DNA of 64,000 nucleotides from JAGHEK01 sp044426235 (GTDB lineage: Bacteria; Bacillota; Clostridia; Peptostreptococcales; Peptostreptococcaceae). Below are positions 16,404-24,690 of the stretch, piece by piece. A model generated the notes under the pieces. That model made no database searches. It was not told where the DNA came from and worked only from the letters and a program-made list of their open reading frames with translations. The translations under genes were made by a program, and so were the position numbers. The stretch's first letter is position 1; the number at the start of each line of letters is the position of its first letter. The DNA is taken from positions 1 through 64,000 of the forward strand of contig JAWXUS010000006.1 of the NCBI GenBank assembly GCA_044426235.1. Reading direction: 5' to 3'.

Positions 16404-16422
16404 CTTATAGTATAACTATAAG
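16404..16422 (+). promoter_or_regulatory. Hairpin between Shine-Dalgarno and start of the M1 peptidase
   Basis: AAGGAGGA (16392-16399) is a strong ribosome site but lies 35 bases from the GTG start. In between, CTTATAG and CTATAAG form a perfect seven-pair hairpin with a TATAA loop. Folded, it would shorten the effective spacing. As DNA it is also a possible operator. In-frame TAG at 16408-16410 rules out a start further upstream. Confidence 0.5.
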
Positions 16423-16434
16423 ATTAATTTTAAC

Positions 16435-17886
16435 GTGAATATAAACAAAAAAAATAAGATAAACATAGTTTTAAGTTTTATGATTTTATTTTTTATAATA
16501 GGTTTTCTAAATAAAAAAGAAATAGAAACTATTAAATTAATTAATAACCAAAACATTGATAATTATACAATGGATATTATTTTCGATGATGAGAGTAAAA
16601 GATTGACTTGCAATCAAACGATAGATTACATAAATAAAACTGGTACAAATTTAGATAAGATATATCTTCATATATACCCAAATGCTTTTTCAAAAAAGAG
16701 TTATGCACCTTTTGAGAGCAAAGAAATGGATAAGGCATATCCAAATGGATTTAATGAGGGCTATATAAATATTCAAAATGTAGTTTTTGAAAATAGTAAA
16801 TTAGATTATAACATAATTGGTGAAAAAAATGATATTTTAGAAATTGAATTAAATAGCACTTTAGATAATGAAGAAATTTTTAGTTTTGAAATTAAATATA
16901 TTGTTAAAATACCAAATTCGAAAGGAAGATTTGGATATGGAGAAAACACAATAAATATAACTAATTGGTTTCCTATAATGTGTGTTTATGATGATGGAGG
17001 ATGGAACACAGAAACTTATAGCGAAATAGGTGATCCATTTTATAGCAATGTTAGTAACTTTAATGTAAATATACTTTCGCCTAGTGAATATGAATTAGTT
17101 TCAACTGGAAAAGTTATTTCAAGTAAAACGGATAACGAAAAAACATTTTATGAGATAGAGGCTAAAAATGTGAGAGATTTTGCATTTTTATTTAGCAATA
17201 AATTTATTGTTAATAGGGCTTACTACGATAATATAGAAATTACTACATATAATTTAGATAATAAATTTGAGAAAGAGGCTTTAGATTTTTCAGTTGAATC
17301 AATAAAAATATTTTCAAAGTTATTTGGAGAATATCCCTATGATAATTTTGATGTTGTTGCAAGTGACTTTTTTATAGGTGGAATGGAGTATCCAAATTTA
17401 GTAATGATAGATGAGAGTCTATATGATAGGGAAGATAGTTTTTTACTTGAATATGTTATTGCACACGAAACTGCACATCAATGGTGGTATGGAGTAATTG
17501 GAAATGATCAAGTAAAAGAACCTTGGCTTGATGAGGCACTAACTGAATATTCTACAATATTATATTTTGAACATAAATATGGTAGATCAGTTTTTGATGA
17601 TTTAATAAAGAGTATGGAATCTCAAACTATTGATTATGTAAGTGAAGATATATTTAAATCTATTAATGAATATAGAAACTCTATAGATTATAGCTTAAAT
17701 GTATATACGAAAGGCGCACTTGCATTTAATGAGATAAGAAATACTATTGGAGATGAAAAGTTTTTTGAAGTTTTAAGAGAATACTATGATACATATAAGT
17801 TTGAAAATGTTAATTCATCTAAATTTGTTGATATATGGCATAAAAATGGAATTGATATTGAAAAAATAATAAGTGAGTTTAAATAG
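16435..17886 (+). CDS. M1 family (aminopeptidase N-like) metallopeptidase
   Basis: A membrane-anchored or exported zinc peptidase of 483 residues. One hydrophobic helix lies near the N terminus (~9-25), with no lipobox seen. Zinc site: HETAH at 344-348 with WLDEALTEY supplying Glu367. GGMEYP at 315-320 is the substrate-binding motif of the family. It is shorter than full-length aminopeptidase N, having the N-terminal beta domain and catalytic domain but no large C-terminal domain. GTG is the only usable start before an in-frame stop. Substrate unknown, probably peptides outside the membrane. Confidence 0.87.
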   Translation: MNINKKNKINIVLSFMILFFIIGFLNKKEIETIKLINNQNIDNYTMDIIFDDESKRLTCNQTIDYINKTGTNLDKIYLHIYPNAFSKKSYAPFESKEMDKAYPNGFNEGYINIQNVVFENSKLDYNIIGEKNDILEIELNSTLDNEEIFSFEIKYIVKIPNSKGRFGYGENTINITNWFPIMCVYDDGGWNTETYSEIGDPFYSNVSNFNVNILSPSEYELVSTGKVISSKTDNEKTFYEIEAKNVRDFAFLFSNKFIVNRAYYDNIEITTYNLDNKFEKEALDFSVESIKIFSKLFGEYPYDNFDVVASDFFIGGMEYPNLVMIDESLYDREDSFLLEYVIAHETAHQWWYGVIGNDQVKEPWLDEALTEYSTILYFEHKYGRSVFDDLIKSMESQTIDYVSEDIFKSINEYRNSIDYSLNVYTKGALAFNEIRNTIGDEKFFEVLREYYDTYKFENVNSSKFVDIWHKNGIDIEKIISEFK

Positions 17887-17893
17887 TTGTATC

Positions 17894-17931
17894 AAAGAAC
17901 ATAAATTTTATGATTTATGTTCTTTTTTTGT
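17894..17931 (+). terminator. M1 peptidase terminator
   Basis: AAAGAACATAAAT and ATTTATGTTCTTT form a 13-pair stem followed by a T-run. Confidence 0.9.
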
Positions 17932-17989
17932 TATAATAAATATAATTTACAAAATAGATTTATTATCTTATTAAAATCGAGGTGAAATA

Positions 17990-18787
17990 ATGTTTGAATA
18001 TTGTTCAATTGGAAGTGGAAGTAGTGGAAATTGTCATATTGTAAGATATAATGAAACCGTTATAATAGTTGATTGTGGACTTAGTGGAAAACGAATTAGT
18101 GATGGAATAGATAGTTTAAAAATAGATGGTAAAAATATAAAAGGAATTTTTGTAACACACGAACATAGTGATCATATAAAAGGGGTTGGGATTATTTCTA
18201 GAAAGTACAATATACCGATCTTTGCAAACAAGGGAACTTGGGAAAGTATGAATAATAAAATTGGAGATATAGATAATAAATACAAGATAGTTTTTGAAAC
18301 CGATAAAACTTATTCAATCGGAGAAATTTTAATTAGACCTTTTTTAATTCCTCATGATTCTGAGGAGGCAGTTGGATATTCATTTTATAAAGATGGAGAA
18401 AAAATGTCTATTGCAACTGATATTGGAAAAATCGATGATAATATAAGAAAAAATTTATTTAATTCTAAACTTGTAGTCATAGAATCTAACTATGATCATA
18501 ATATGCTTATGATGGGAAATTATCCATATCATTTAAAAAAGAGAATATCATCGCTAGAAGGACATTTATCAAATGATGATTGTGCTAATTTTTGCGTTGA
18601 ATTAGTTAAGAAAGGTACTAAAAAATTACTTCTTGCACATCTTAGTAGAGAAAATAACTTTCCAGAGTTAGCATATGAAACTACTAAGTCAATTTTGAAT
18701 GAAAATAATATTAAAATAAATGAAAATGTATCTTTAGAAGTATTACCTAGGGAAAAAATTTCAAAAATATACAAAATTAGTGATTAA
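17990..18787 (+). CDS. walJ: Metallo-beta-lactamase fold hydrolase, WalJ/YycJ type
   Basis: A 265-residue MBL-fold protein starting YCSIGSGSSGNCHIV, as WalJ/YycJ proteins do. The metal-binding motif THEHSDH is followed by a later Asp/His set (ATDIGKID, HLSRENN). Relatives are 5'-3' exonucleases active in Gram-positive mismatch repair and are often linked to the walRK operon. Here there is no walRK, and rubrerythrin follows instead. Family assignment is firm; the exact substrate is by homology. Confidence 0.88.
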   Translation: MFEYCSIGSGSSGNCHIVRYNETVIIVDCGLSGKRISDGIDSLKIDGKNIKGIFVTHEHSDHIKGVGIISRKYNIPIFANKGTWESMNNKIGDIDNKYKIVFETDKTYSIGEILIRPFLIPHDSEEAVGYSFYKDGEKMSIATDIGKIDDNIRKNLFNSKLVVIESNYDHNMLMMGNYPYHLKKRISSLEGHLSNDDCANFCVELVKKGTKKLLLAHLSRENNFPELAYETTKSILNENNIKINENVSLEVLPREKISKIYKISD

Positions 18788-18847
18788 AATTCTAAAAATG
18801 TCGTATAATATAAATAATAAGTTTAATTGATAAAGGAGTGTGTAATT

Positions 18848-19435
18848 ATGGAATTTAAAGATAGTGAAACGTGTAAAAACTTAATGAGAGGTTTTGCAGG
18901 AGAATCTCAAGCAATAAACAGATACATATTTTCAGCATCAACTGCTAAAAAACAAAATCTTCAAGTTATTCAAAGAATATTTGAATATACTGCAGATCAA
19001 GAAAAGGCTCATGCAAAAATATTTTATAAGCATTTAAAAGAATTATGTGGAGCAAATATTACAGTTGATGGATGTTATCCAGTAGATTTACATGATGATG
19101 TAGAACAATTGTTAAGAGCAGCTCAACACAATGAATATGAAGAATATGACCATGAATATACAAAGTTTGCAGAAATAGCAGCAGCAGAAGGATATAAAGC
19201 TGTAGCAAACTCTTTTAAATCAATTGCGGAAATAGAAAAAACTCATGGAGATAGATTTGGTAGATTTGCAGATTTCTTAAAAAATGGAACTCTATTTAAA
19301 TCAGAAACTGAAGAAACTTGGCTTTGTTTAAATTGTGGACATGTTCATACAGGAAAGCAAGCAGCAGCTAAATGTCCAGTATGTTTCCACCCACAAGGAT
19401 ATTTTGTTAGAAAAGAACTTTCTCCATACTGTTAA
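18848..19435 (+). CDS. rbr: Rubrerythrin
   Basis: Non-haem diiron peroxidase that removes hydrogen peroxide in anaerobes. The 195-residue protein has the ferritin-like four-helix domain with iron ligands in GESQAINRY, ADQEKAHAK and EIEKTHGDRF. A C-terminal rubredoxin domain follows, with CLNCGHVH and CPVCFHPQGYF binding one iron. ATG at 18848 follows AAAGGAGTG; an in-frame TTG at 18827 is rejected. A TATAAT at 18804-18809 may be its -10 box. Monocistronic. Confidence 0.96.
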   Translation: MEFKDSETCKNLMRGFAGESQAINRYIFSASTAKKQNLQVIQRIFEYTADQEKAHAKIFYKHLKELCGANITVDGCYPVDLHDDVEQLLRAAQHNEYEEYDHEYTKFAEIAAAEGYKAVANSFKSIAEIEKTHGDRFGRFADFLKNGTLFKSETEETWLCLNCGHVHTGKQAAAKCPVCFHPQGYFVRKELSPYC

Positions 19436-19440
19436 TAAAA

Positions 19441-19463
19441 AGAGAGCGAAAGCTCTCTTTTTT
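19441..19463 (+). terminator. Rubrerythrin terminator
   Basis: AGAGAGC-GAAA-GCTCTCT with a GNRA loop, followed by T-run. Confidence 0.93.
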
Positions 19464-19535
19464 GTGTAAATATTTGAATATAAACTATATTTAATGTAGA
19501 ATAAACTTAGAGTGATTGTAGAAAGAGAGAGTTTT

Positions 19536-20015
19536 ATGAATATAACTGTAATTAGTGTTGGAAAATTAAAAGAAAAATACTTAAAACTTGGAATAGATGA
19601 ATTTACAAAAAGACTTTCTAAGTATTCTAAGTTAGAACTGATTGAACTAGATGATGAGAAGTGTCCTGAAAATTTAAGCGAAAAAGATATGCTTATAGTT
19701 AAAGAAAAAGAAGGAAAGAAGATTCTATCTAAAATTAAAAATAATAGCTATGTTATAACTTTATGCATTGATGGAAAGAATCTATCATCAGAGGAGTTAG
19801 CAGATAAAATTAGTAAAACTGCAGTTAGTGGAAAAAGCCATATAACTTTTATTATTGGAGGATCACTTGGACTTTGTGATGAAGTTATTAAAAGAGCAGA
19901 TTATAAATTATCATTCTCTAAAATGACATTTCCACACCAAATGATGAAACTTATACTTATTGAACAGATTTATAGAGCTTTTAGAATAAATAATAATGAA
20001 CCATATCACAAATAA
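19536..20015 (+). CDS. rlmH: 23S rRNA (pseudouridine1915-N3)-methyltransferase
   Basis: SPOUT methyltransferase that methylates pseudouridine 1915 in helix 69 of 23S rRNA. The 159-residue protein has the expected start MNITVISVGKLKEKYL, the SAM-site segment ITFIIGGSLGL and the terminal YRAFRINNNEPYHK. The ATG at 19536 is behind GAGAGAG; the in-frame extension to 19512 is rejected. Followed by a small gene 15 bases later. Confidence 0.95.
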   Translation: MNITVISVGKLKEKYLKLGIDEFTKRLSKYSKLELIELDDEKCPENLSEKDMLIVKEKEGKKILSKIKNNSYVITLCIDGKNLSSEELADKISKTAVSGKSHITFIIGGSLGLCDEVIKRADYKLSFSKMTFPHQMMKLILIEQIYRAFRINNNEPYHK

Positions 20016-20030
20016 AAAGGAGAAACAACA

Positions 20031-20288
20031 ATGATAGAAAGAGAATTTGATATAAACGATATAGCTTACTTAGCTAAGGCTAGAAGGGTAAAAGCAGAAG
20101 TTGATGGTAATGAAACATTTACAAAAAATATTTCTTTAAAGGCGGGTGATTTTGTTAAGATACTAGATTTTTATGAAGTTGATAATTATGGGTATTCTTA
20201 TGAGGCTGAATTTAAGAAAGATGGAACTTCGTATATAATAAGAAAGCATTTAAGTCAAAATGATTTATTATCTAAAGTTAAGAAATAA
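20031..20288 (+). CDS. Small protein of unknown function
   Basis: An 85-residue protein I do not recognise. It is charged (many Lys, Asp, Glu), has no signal peptide, membrane helix or cysteine, and looks rich in beta strands in the second half (DFVKILDFYEVDNYGYSYEA). AAAAGGAG precedes its ATG, and it begins 15 bases after rlmH, so it is likely cotranscribed. Codon use matches its neighbours, so it looks native. Confidence 0.7.
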   Translation: MIEREFDINDIAYLAKARRVKAEVDGNETFTKNISLKAGDFVKILDFYEVDNYGYSYEAEFKKDGTSYIIRKHLSQNDLLSKVKK

Positions 20289-20291
20289 AAA

Positions 20292-20320
20292 AATCTCTAT
20301 AATTTATAGAGATTTTTTTA
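20292..20320. terminator. Bidirectional terminator
   Basis: AATCTCTAT and ATAGAGATT form a stem with A-run before and T-run after. It serves both the rlmH operon and the convergent PhnA-like gene. Confidence 0.88.
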
Positions 20321-20662
20321 TTATGCTTTTTTAACAACGCTAGACTTTAATTTCATAGCACCAAATCCATCAATTCTACAGTCTATATCGTGTCCATCTG
20401 AAGAATCATGAACTAGTCTAATACTTTTAACTTTAGTTCCAATTTTTATAGAAGATGAACTTCCTTTAACTTTTAAATCTTTAACTACTGTAACTGCATC
20501 TCCATCATTTAAAACATTTCCATTAACGTCTTTTATAACTGGTGTTTCATCTGAAGTTTGAGATGTATTCCATTCGTGTGCACATTCTGGACATATTATT
20601 AAACTTCCATCTTCATAAGTGTATTCGCAGTTGCATTTTGGGCAATTCGGTAAATTTTCCAT
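20321..20662 (-). CDS. PhnA/YjdM family zinc-ribbon protein
   Basis: A 113-residue protein with an N-terminal zinc ribbon (CPKCNCEYTYEDG then CPEC) and the PhnA domain (VKDVNGN-like segment, DGDAVTVVKDLKVKG, IDGFGAMKLKSSVVKKA). E. coli YjdM/PhnA lies near phosphonate genes but does not clearly act in phosphonate breakdown, so function is open. The ATG at 20662 follows GGAGGTT on the - strand. It stands alone between rlmH and clpC. Confidence 0.87.
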   Translation of the reverse strand: MENLPNCPKCNCEYTYEDGSLIICPECAHEWNTSQTSDETPVIKDVNGNVLNDGDAVTVVKDLKVKGSSSSIKIGTKVKSIRLVHDSSDGHDIDCRIDGFGAMKLKSSVVKKA

Positions 20663-20862
20663 AGTAACCTCCAATAATTTAAAGTATTAATATATTCTAC
20701 AATAATAAATATTTAAATACAACAATTAATGATTAGATGTTTTTTTAATGATATAGAATATAAATTAATAAAAATCATATATATTAGTAGTTGTAGTGTT
20801 TATAAAAATTACAATTTGTTAATAATCATTTAATGAAAGTGCTTATAGAAAGGAGGAGTTTT

Positions 20863-23184
20863 ATGGATTATGAAAATTTTTCAAATTCATCTAAGAATGT
20901 AGTTGAAAGATCAATTAAAATAGCTCAAATATTTGGTCACAAAGTTGTTGACAGTGAACATTTACTTCTTAGTTTACTAAGAGAGAAGGGAAGTGTTGCA
21001 TCAAAAGTATTAATTGATTTAGGTCTTAGAGATGAATATTTAGAAAATAAAATTTTAGAATTAAATCCAAGACAAACAAATTTCACAAAAGATGTATTCT
21101 TAAATGTAAGATGCGAAGAAATAATAGAGCTTTCTAAAATATTTGCAAAAAGATTAAAGAGTGATTTTGTAGAAACTGAACATTTACTACTTTCAATTAT
21201 TCAAGAGGGAAGTGGATATGCAAGCAGGATATTAAATGAAATTGGTATAGATGAAAAAGTATTAGTGAAAACTATAGTTGATGAAATAGATACAGGTGTA
21301 CAGGAACCGAAAGGTAAGGAAGCACAATCAAAGATTTTAGATAAGTATGGAAAAAATTTAACCTTACTTGCAAGAGAACAAAAGATAGATCCTGTTATAG
21401 GTAGAAGAAAAGAGATAGATAGGATTATACAAATTATAAGTAGGAGAACTAAAAATAATCCTGTTTTAATAGGTGATCCTGGAGTTGGAAAAACTGCAGT
21501 TATAGAGGGATTAGCCTTAAAGGTTGTTGAAGAGAATGTGCCTGAGAGTTTAAAAAATAAAACTATATATACACTAGAAATGTCTAGTCTTCTTGCAGGT
21601 GCAAAATATAGAGGTGAGTTTGAAGGAAGACTTAAAAAAATTATAGATGAAGTTTTAAAAAATGAAAATATAATTTTATTTATAGATGAATTACACACAA
21701 TAGTTGGAGCAGGTTCAACAGGTGAAAATAATATTGATGCATCAAACATATTAAAACCAATTCTTGCAAGAGGTGAAATAAATATTATTGGAGCAACAAC
21801 TATTGATGAATATAGACGATATATTGAGAAGGATCAAGCATTAGAAAGAAGATTTCAATCAGTTACTATCAATGAACCTACAAAGGAGGAATCCATACAA
21901 ATTCTTAACGGCTTAAAAGATAAGTATGAAGAATTTCATAAGATTAAAATTCTTGATGAAGCTATAATTGAGGCTGTTAATTTATCAAATAGATATATAA
22001 CGGATAGATTTTTACCAGATAAGGCTATTGATTTGATTGATGAGGCTTGTTCAAAAGCAAAGATAAAAGCAAACATTTCATATACTAATAAAATAGTATT
22101 TTCCCCAGATAATAAAGAAGTAAAAGAAGATATAGAATCATTTAGTAAAGTTTATGTAGATAAAAAAGATATAGCGGAAGTTTTAGAAATGTGGACTAAT
22201 ATACCAGTATCTAAAATTCTTGATGATGAGGCAAATAAATTACTTAATTTAGAAAACATACTTAAAAAAAGGGTAATAGGACAAACAGATGCAATAGAAT
22301 CTATTTCAAGAGCAATAAGAAGATCACGTGCAGGGCTTAGAAATCCTAAAAAACCAATTGGATCATTTTTATTTTTAGGACCAACTGGAGTTGGTAAAAC
22401 TGAATTATCAAAAGCACTTGCAGACGTTGAATTTGGTGATGAAAAAAAGATTATTAGATTTGATATGAGTGAATATATGGAAAAACATTCAGTATCTAAG
22501 TTAATAGGTTCACCTCCTGGATATGTTGGTTATGATGAATGTGGTAAATTAACTGAACAAGTAAGAAAAAATCCATATTCCATAGTTTTATTTGATGAAA
22601 TAGAAAAAGCACACAATGATATTTTTAATATCTTACTTCAAATACTTGATGATGGAAGACTTACAGATTCTAAAGGAAAAGTTATTGATTTTAAAAATAC
22701 TATAATAATTATGACTTCAAATATTGGAGCAAGCAAGATTAACAAACAAAAGGTTTTAGGTTTTGGTACTAAATTAGAAGATGATATTTCAAGTGATGAA
22801 CACGAAAAAATGAAGGAAATAATGCTTAGTGAATTAAAGGAAAGTTTTAAACCTGAGTTTTTAAATAGAATTGACGATATAATAGTATTTCATAAGCTAA
22901 GAAAAAGCCATATTATAAGGATTGTTGAATTACTAACTAATGACTTGGTTAATAGAGTTAAGGATATAGGGATTGAACTTGAAATTAGTGAATTAGTAAT
23001 AGATTCTATATGTCTTGAAGGTTATAGTTTAGAATATGGAGCTAGACCTCTTAAAAGAGCGATTGAGAGAAGGTTAGAAGATAAACTATCAGAAGCCATA
23101 ATAAAGGGTGAGATAAAAAAAGGGAGTTGTATATTTATGGACATTAATGAAGATGAAGTAGTTTTTAAATGCACAGCAACTTAA
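20863..23184 (+). CDS. clpC: ClpC-type AAA+ protease ATPase lacking the UVR linker
   Basis: Unfoldase that feeds proteins to ClpP. The 773-residue protein has a double Clp N-domain (1-145), AAA1 with Walker A GDPGVGKT (204-211), and AAA2 with Walker A GPTGVGKT (506-513). The stretch between DEACSKAK (~400) and VDKKDIAEV (~432) is only about 30 residues, roughly half the usual ClpC linker, and has no UVR motif. The MecA-binding middle domain therefore appears missing or reduced. ctsR, mcsA and mcsB, normally upstream, are absent, and I see no CtsR box. The ATG at 20863 follows AGGAGG. ClpE or ClpA-like alternatives fit less well. Confidence 0.9.
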   Translation: MDYENFSNSSKNVVERSIKIAQIFGHKVVDSEHLLLSLLREKGSVASKVLIDLGLRDEYLENKILELNPRQTNFTKDVFLNVRCEEIIELSKIFAKRLKSDFVETEHLLLSIIQEGSGYASRILNEIGIDEKVLVKTIVDEIDTGVQEPKGKEAQSKILDKYGKNLTLLAREQKIDPVIGRRKEIDRIIQIISRRTKNNPVLIGDPGVGKTAVIEGLALKVVEENVPESLKNKTIYTLEMSSLLAGAKYRGEFEGRLKKIIDEVLKNENIILFIDELHTIVGAGSTGENNIDASNILKPILARGEINIIGATTIDEYRRYIEKDQALERRFQSVTINEPTKEESIQILNGLKDKYEEFHKIKILDEAIIEAVNLSNRYITDRFLPDKAIDLIDEACSKAKIKANISYTNKIVFSPDNKEVKEDIESFSKVYVDKKDIAEVLEMWTNIPVSKILDDEANKLLNLENILKKRVIGQTDAIESISRAIRRSRAGLRNPKKPIGSFLFLGPTGVGKTELSKALADVEFGDEKKIIRFDMSEYMEKHSVSKLIGSPPGYVGYDECGKLTEQVRKNPYSIVLFDEIEKAHNDIFNILLQILDDGRLTDSKGKVIDFKNTIIIMTSNIGASKINKQKVLGFGTKLEDDISSDEHEKMKEIMLSELKESFKPEFLNRIDDIIVFHKLRKSHIIRIVELLTNDLVNRVKDIGIELEISELVIDSICLEGYSLEYGARPLKRAIERRLEDKLSEAIIKGEIKKGSCIFMDINEDEVVFKCTAT

Positions 23185-23187
23185 AAA

Positions 23188-23212
23188 GGGAGATTACTCC
23201 CTATATTTTTTT
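23188..23212 (+). terminator. clpC terminator
   Basis: GGGAG-ATTA-CTCCC followed by a T-rich run. Confidence 0.82.
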
Positions 23213-23302
23213 GTAAAAAACTCAAATTATTCTAGATAATTTCACATATAAAAACTTAAATGTGATAAAATCTAAGTATAATACTAATTAAAGGTGATAA
23301 AA

Positions 23303-24670
23303 ATGGCAAAAATAAAGACAAAGTATGTGTGTCAAGAATGTGGATATGAAACTCCAAAGTGGTATGGAAAATGTCCTGAATGTTTAAAATGGGATTGTTT
23401 AGTTGAAGAAGTTGAACTAAAACAAAACAGCAAAGAAGTTTTTATAATTGATAAATCAAGTAGCAAACCAGTTGCTATAAACAATATACAAACTAAAAAT
23501 GAAGAAAGATTTTCAACTTACATACCTGAGCTTGATAGAGTTTTGGGTGGTGGAATAGTTAAGGGATCATTAGTTTTAGTTGGTGGAGATCCTGGAATTG
23601 GAAAATCAACTCTTTTAATACAAGTAAGTAGTACAGTTTCAAACTCAGGTAAAAAAGTTCTTTACATATCTGGTGAGGAATCTGAATCACAAATTAAAAT
23701 GAGAGCCCAAAGACTTGGAATAGAATCGAGTAATTTATATATATTTGCAGAAAATAATTTAACGAATATAGAATCTCAACTTGAAAGTGTAAATCCAGAT
23801 CTTATAATAGTAGACTCAATTCAAACGGTTTATTCTCCAGAATTAAATTCAGCCCCAGGAACTGTTAGTCAAGTCAAAGATGCTACGGCAAGATTTATGA
23901 AGATATCTAAAAAAATGGGAATATCAACTTTTATAGTAGGTCACGTTACTAAGGAAGGTTCGCTTGCAGGACCAAAACTTTTAGAACATATGGTTGATAC
24001 TGTTATTCATTTTGAAGGTGAAAGATTTAATACCTATAGATTAGTGAGAGCTGTTAAAAATAGATTTGGTTCAACCAATGAACTTGGTGTTTTTGAAATG
24101 AGAGATATTGGGCTTGTTGAAATAGAAAATCCATCAAAAGTTTTAATATCTGAAAAACCCAAAGAAGTTTCGGGATCTGTTATTATTTCATCAGTTGAAG
24201 GAACTCGTCCAATGTTACTTGAAATGCAGGCGCTAGTTTCTCCAACAAGCTATGGAATTCCAAAGAGAACTGCAACAGGAGTTGATTATAATAGGGTTGG
24301 TATGTTACTTGCAGTTTTAGAAAAAAGAGTTGGACTTCAAATTCAAAATCAAGATGTTTATATAAATATTGTTGGTGGAATTAGAATTAATGAACCATCT
24401 ATTGATCTTGGAATTGCAATAGCAGTAGCATCGAGTTTTAAAAATATGCCAGTTGATGAAACTGTTGCAGTTTGTGGAGAAATTGGATTAACAGGAGAAG
24501 TTCGTGGAGTTAGTTTTATTGAAAAGAGAATTCACGAGTGTAAAAAACTTGGTTTTAGTCAAATTATAATACCAAAGAATAATTATGATGCAGTAAAAGA
24601 TATTAAAGGAATAAAGATATTACCTGTAGAAAATGTAGCACAGGCGATAAATCTTACATTTAGAAAATAA
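23303..24670 (+). CDS. radA: DNA repair protein RadA
   Basis: Hexameric RecA-like motor that helps branch migration in recombination. The 455 residues show a zinc finger (Cys10, Cys13, Cys24, Cys27), Walker A GGDPGIGKS (~94-102), the RadA motif KNRFG, and a C-terminal Lon-like domain (NIVGGIRINEPSIDLGIAIA). The start at 23303 follows AAAGGTGA. In many Firmicutes disA follows radA; here yacL comes directly after, 20 bases later. Confidence 0.96.
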   Translation: MAKIKTKYVCQECGYETPKWYGKCPECLKWDCLVEEVELKQNSKEVFIIDKSSSKPVAINNIQTKNEERFSTYIPELDRVLGGGIVKGSLVLVGGDPGIGKSTLLIQVSSTVSNSGKKVLYISGEESESQIKMRAQRLGIESSNLYIFAENNLTNIESQLESVNPDLIIVDSIQTVYSPELNSAPGTVSQVKDATARFMKISKKMGISTFIVGHVTKEGSLAGPKLLEHMVDTVIHFEGERFNTYRLVRAVKNRFGSTNELGVFEMRDIGLVEIENPSKVLISEKPKEVSGSVIISSVEGTRPMLLEMQALVSPTSYGIPKRTATGVDYNRVGMLLAVLEKRVGLQIQNQDVYINIVGGIRINEPSIDLGIAIAVASSFKNMPVDETVAVCGEIGLTGEVRGVSFIEKRIHECKKLGFSQIIIPKNNYDAVKDIKGIKILPVENVAQAINLTFRK

Positions 24671-24690
24671 AAGGGTTAGGGGGTGAAAAT

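Noticed and set aside
16401..16415. Four-codon leader peptide starting TTG behind the strong ribosome site of the M1 peptidase
   Set aside because: Possible by position but far too short to support from sequence alone; the hairpin explanation is simpler.
20663..20862. CtsR box or CIRCE element upstream of clpC
   Set aside because: I looked for GGTCAAA-type direct repeats and for TTAGCACTC/GAGTGCTAA and found neither.
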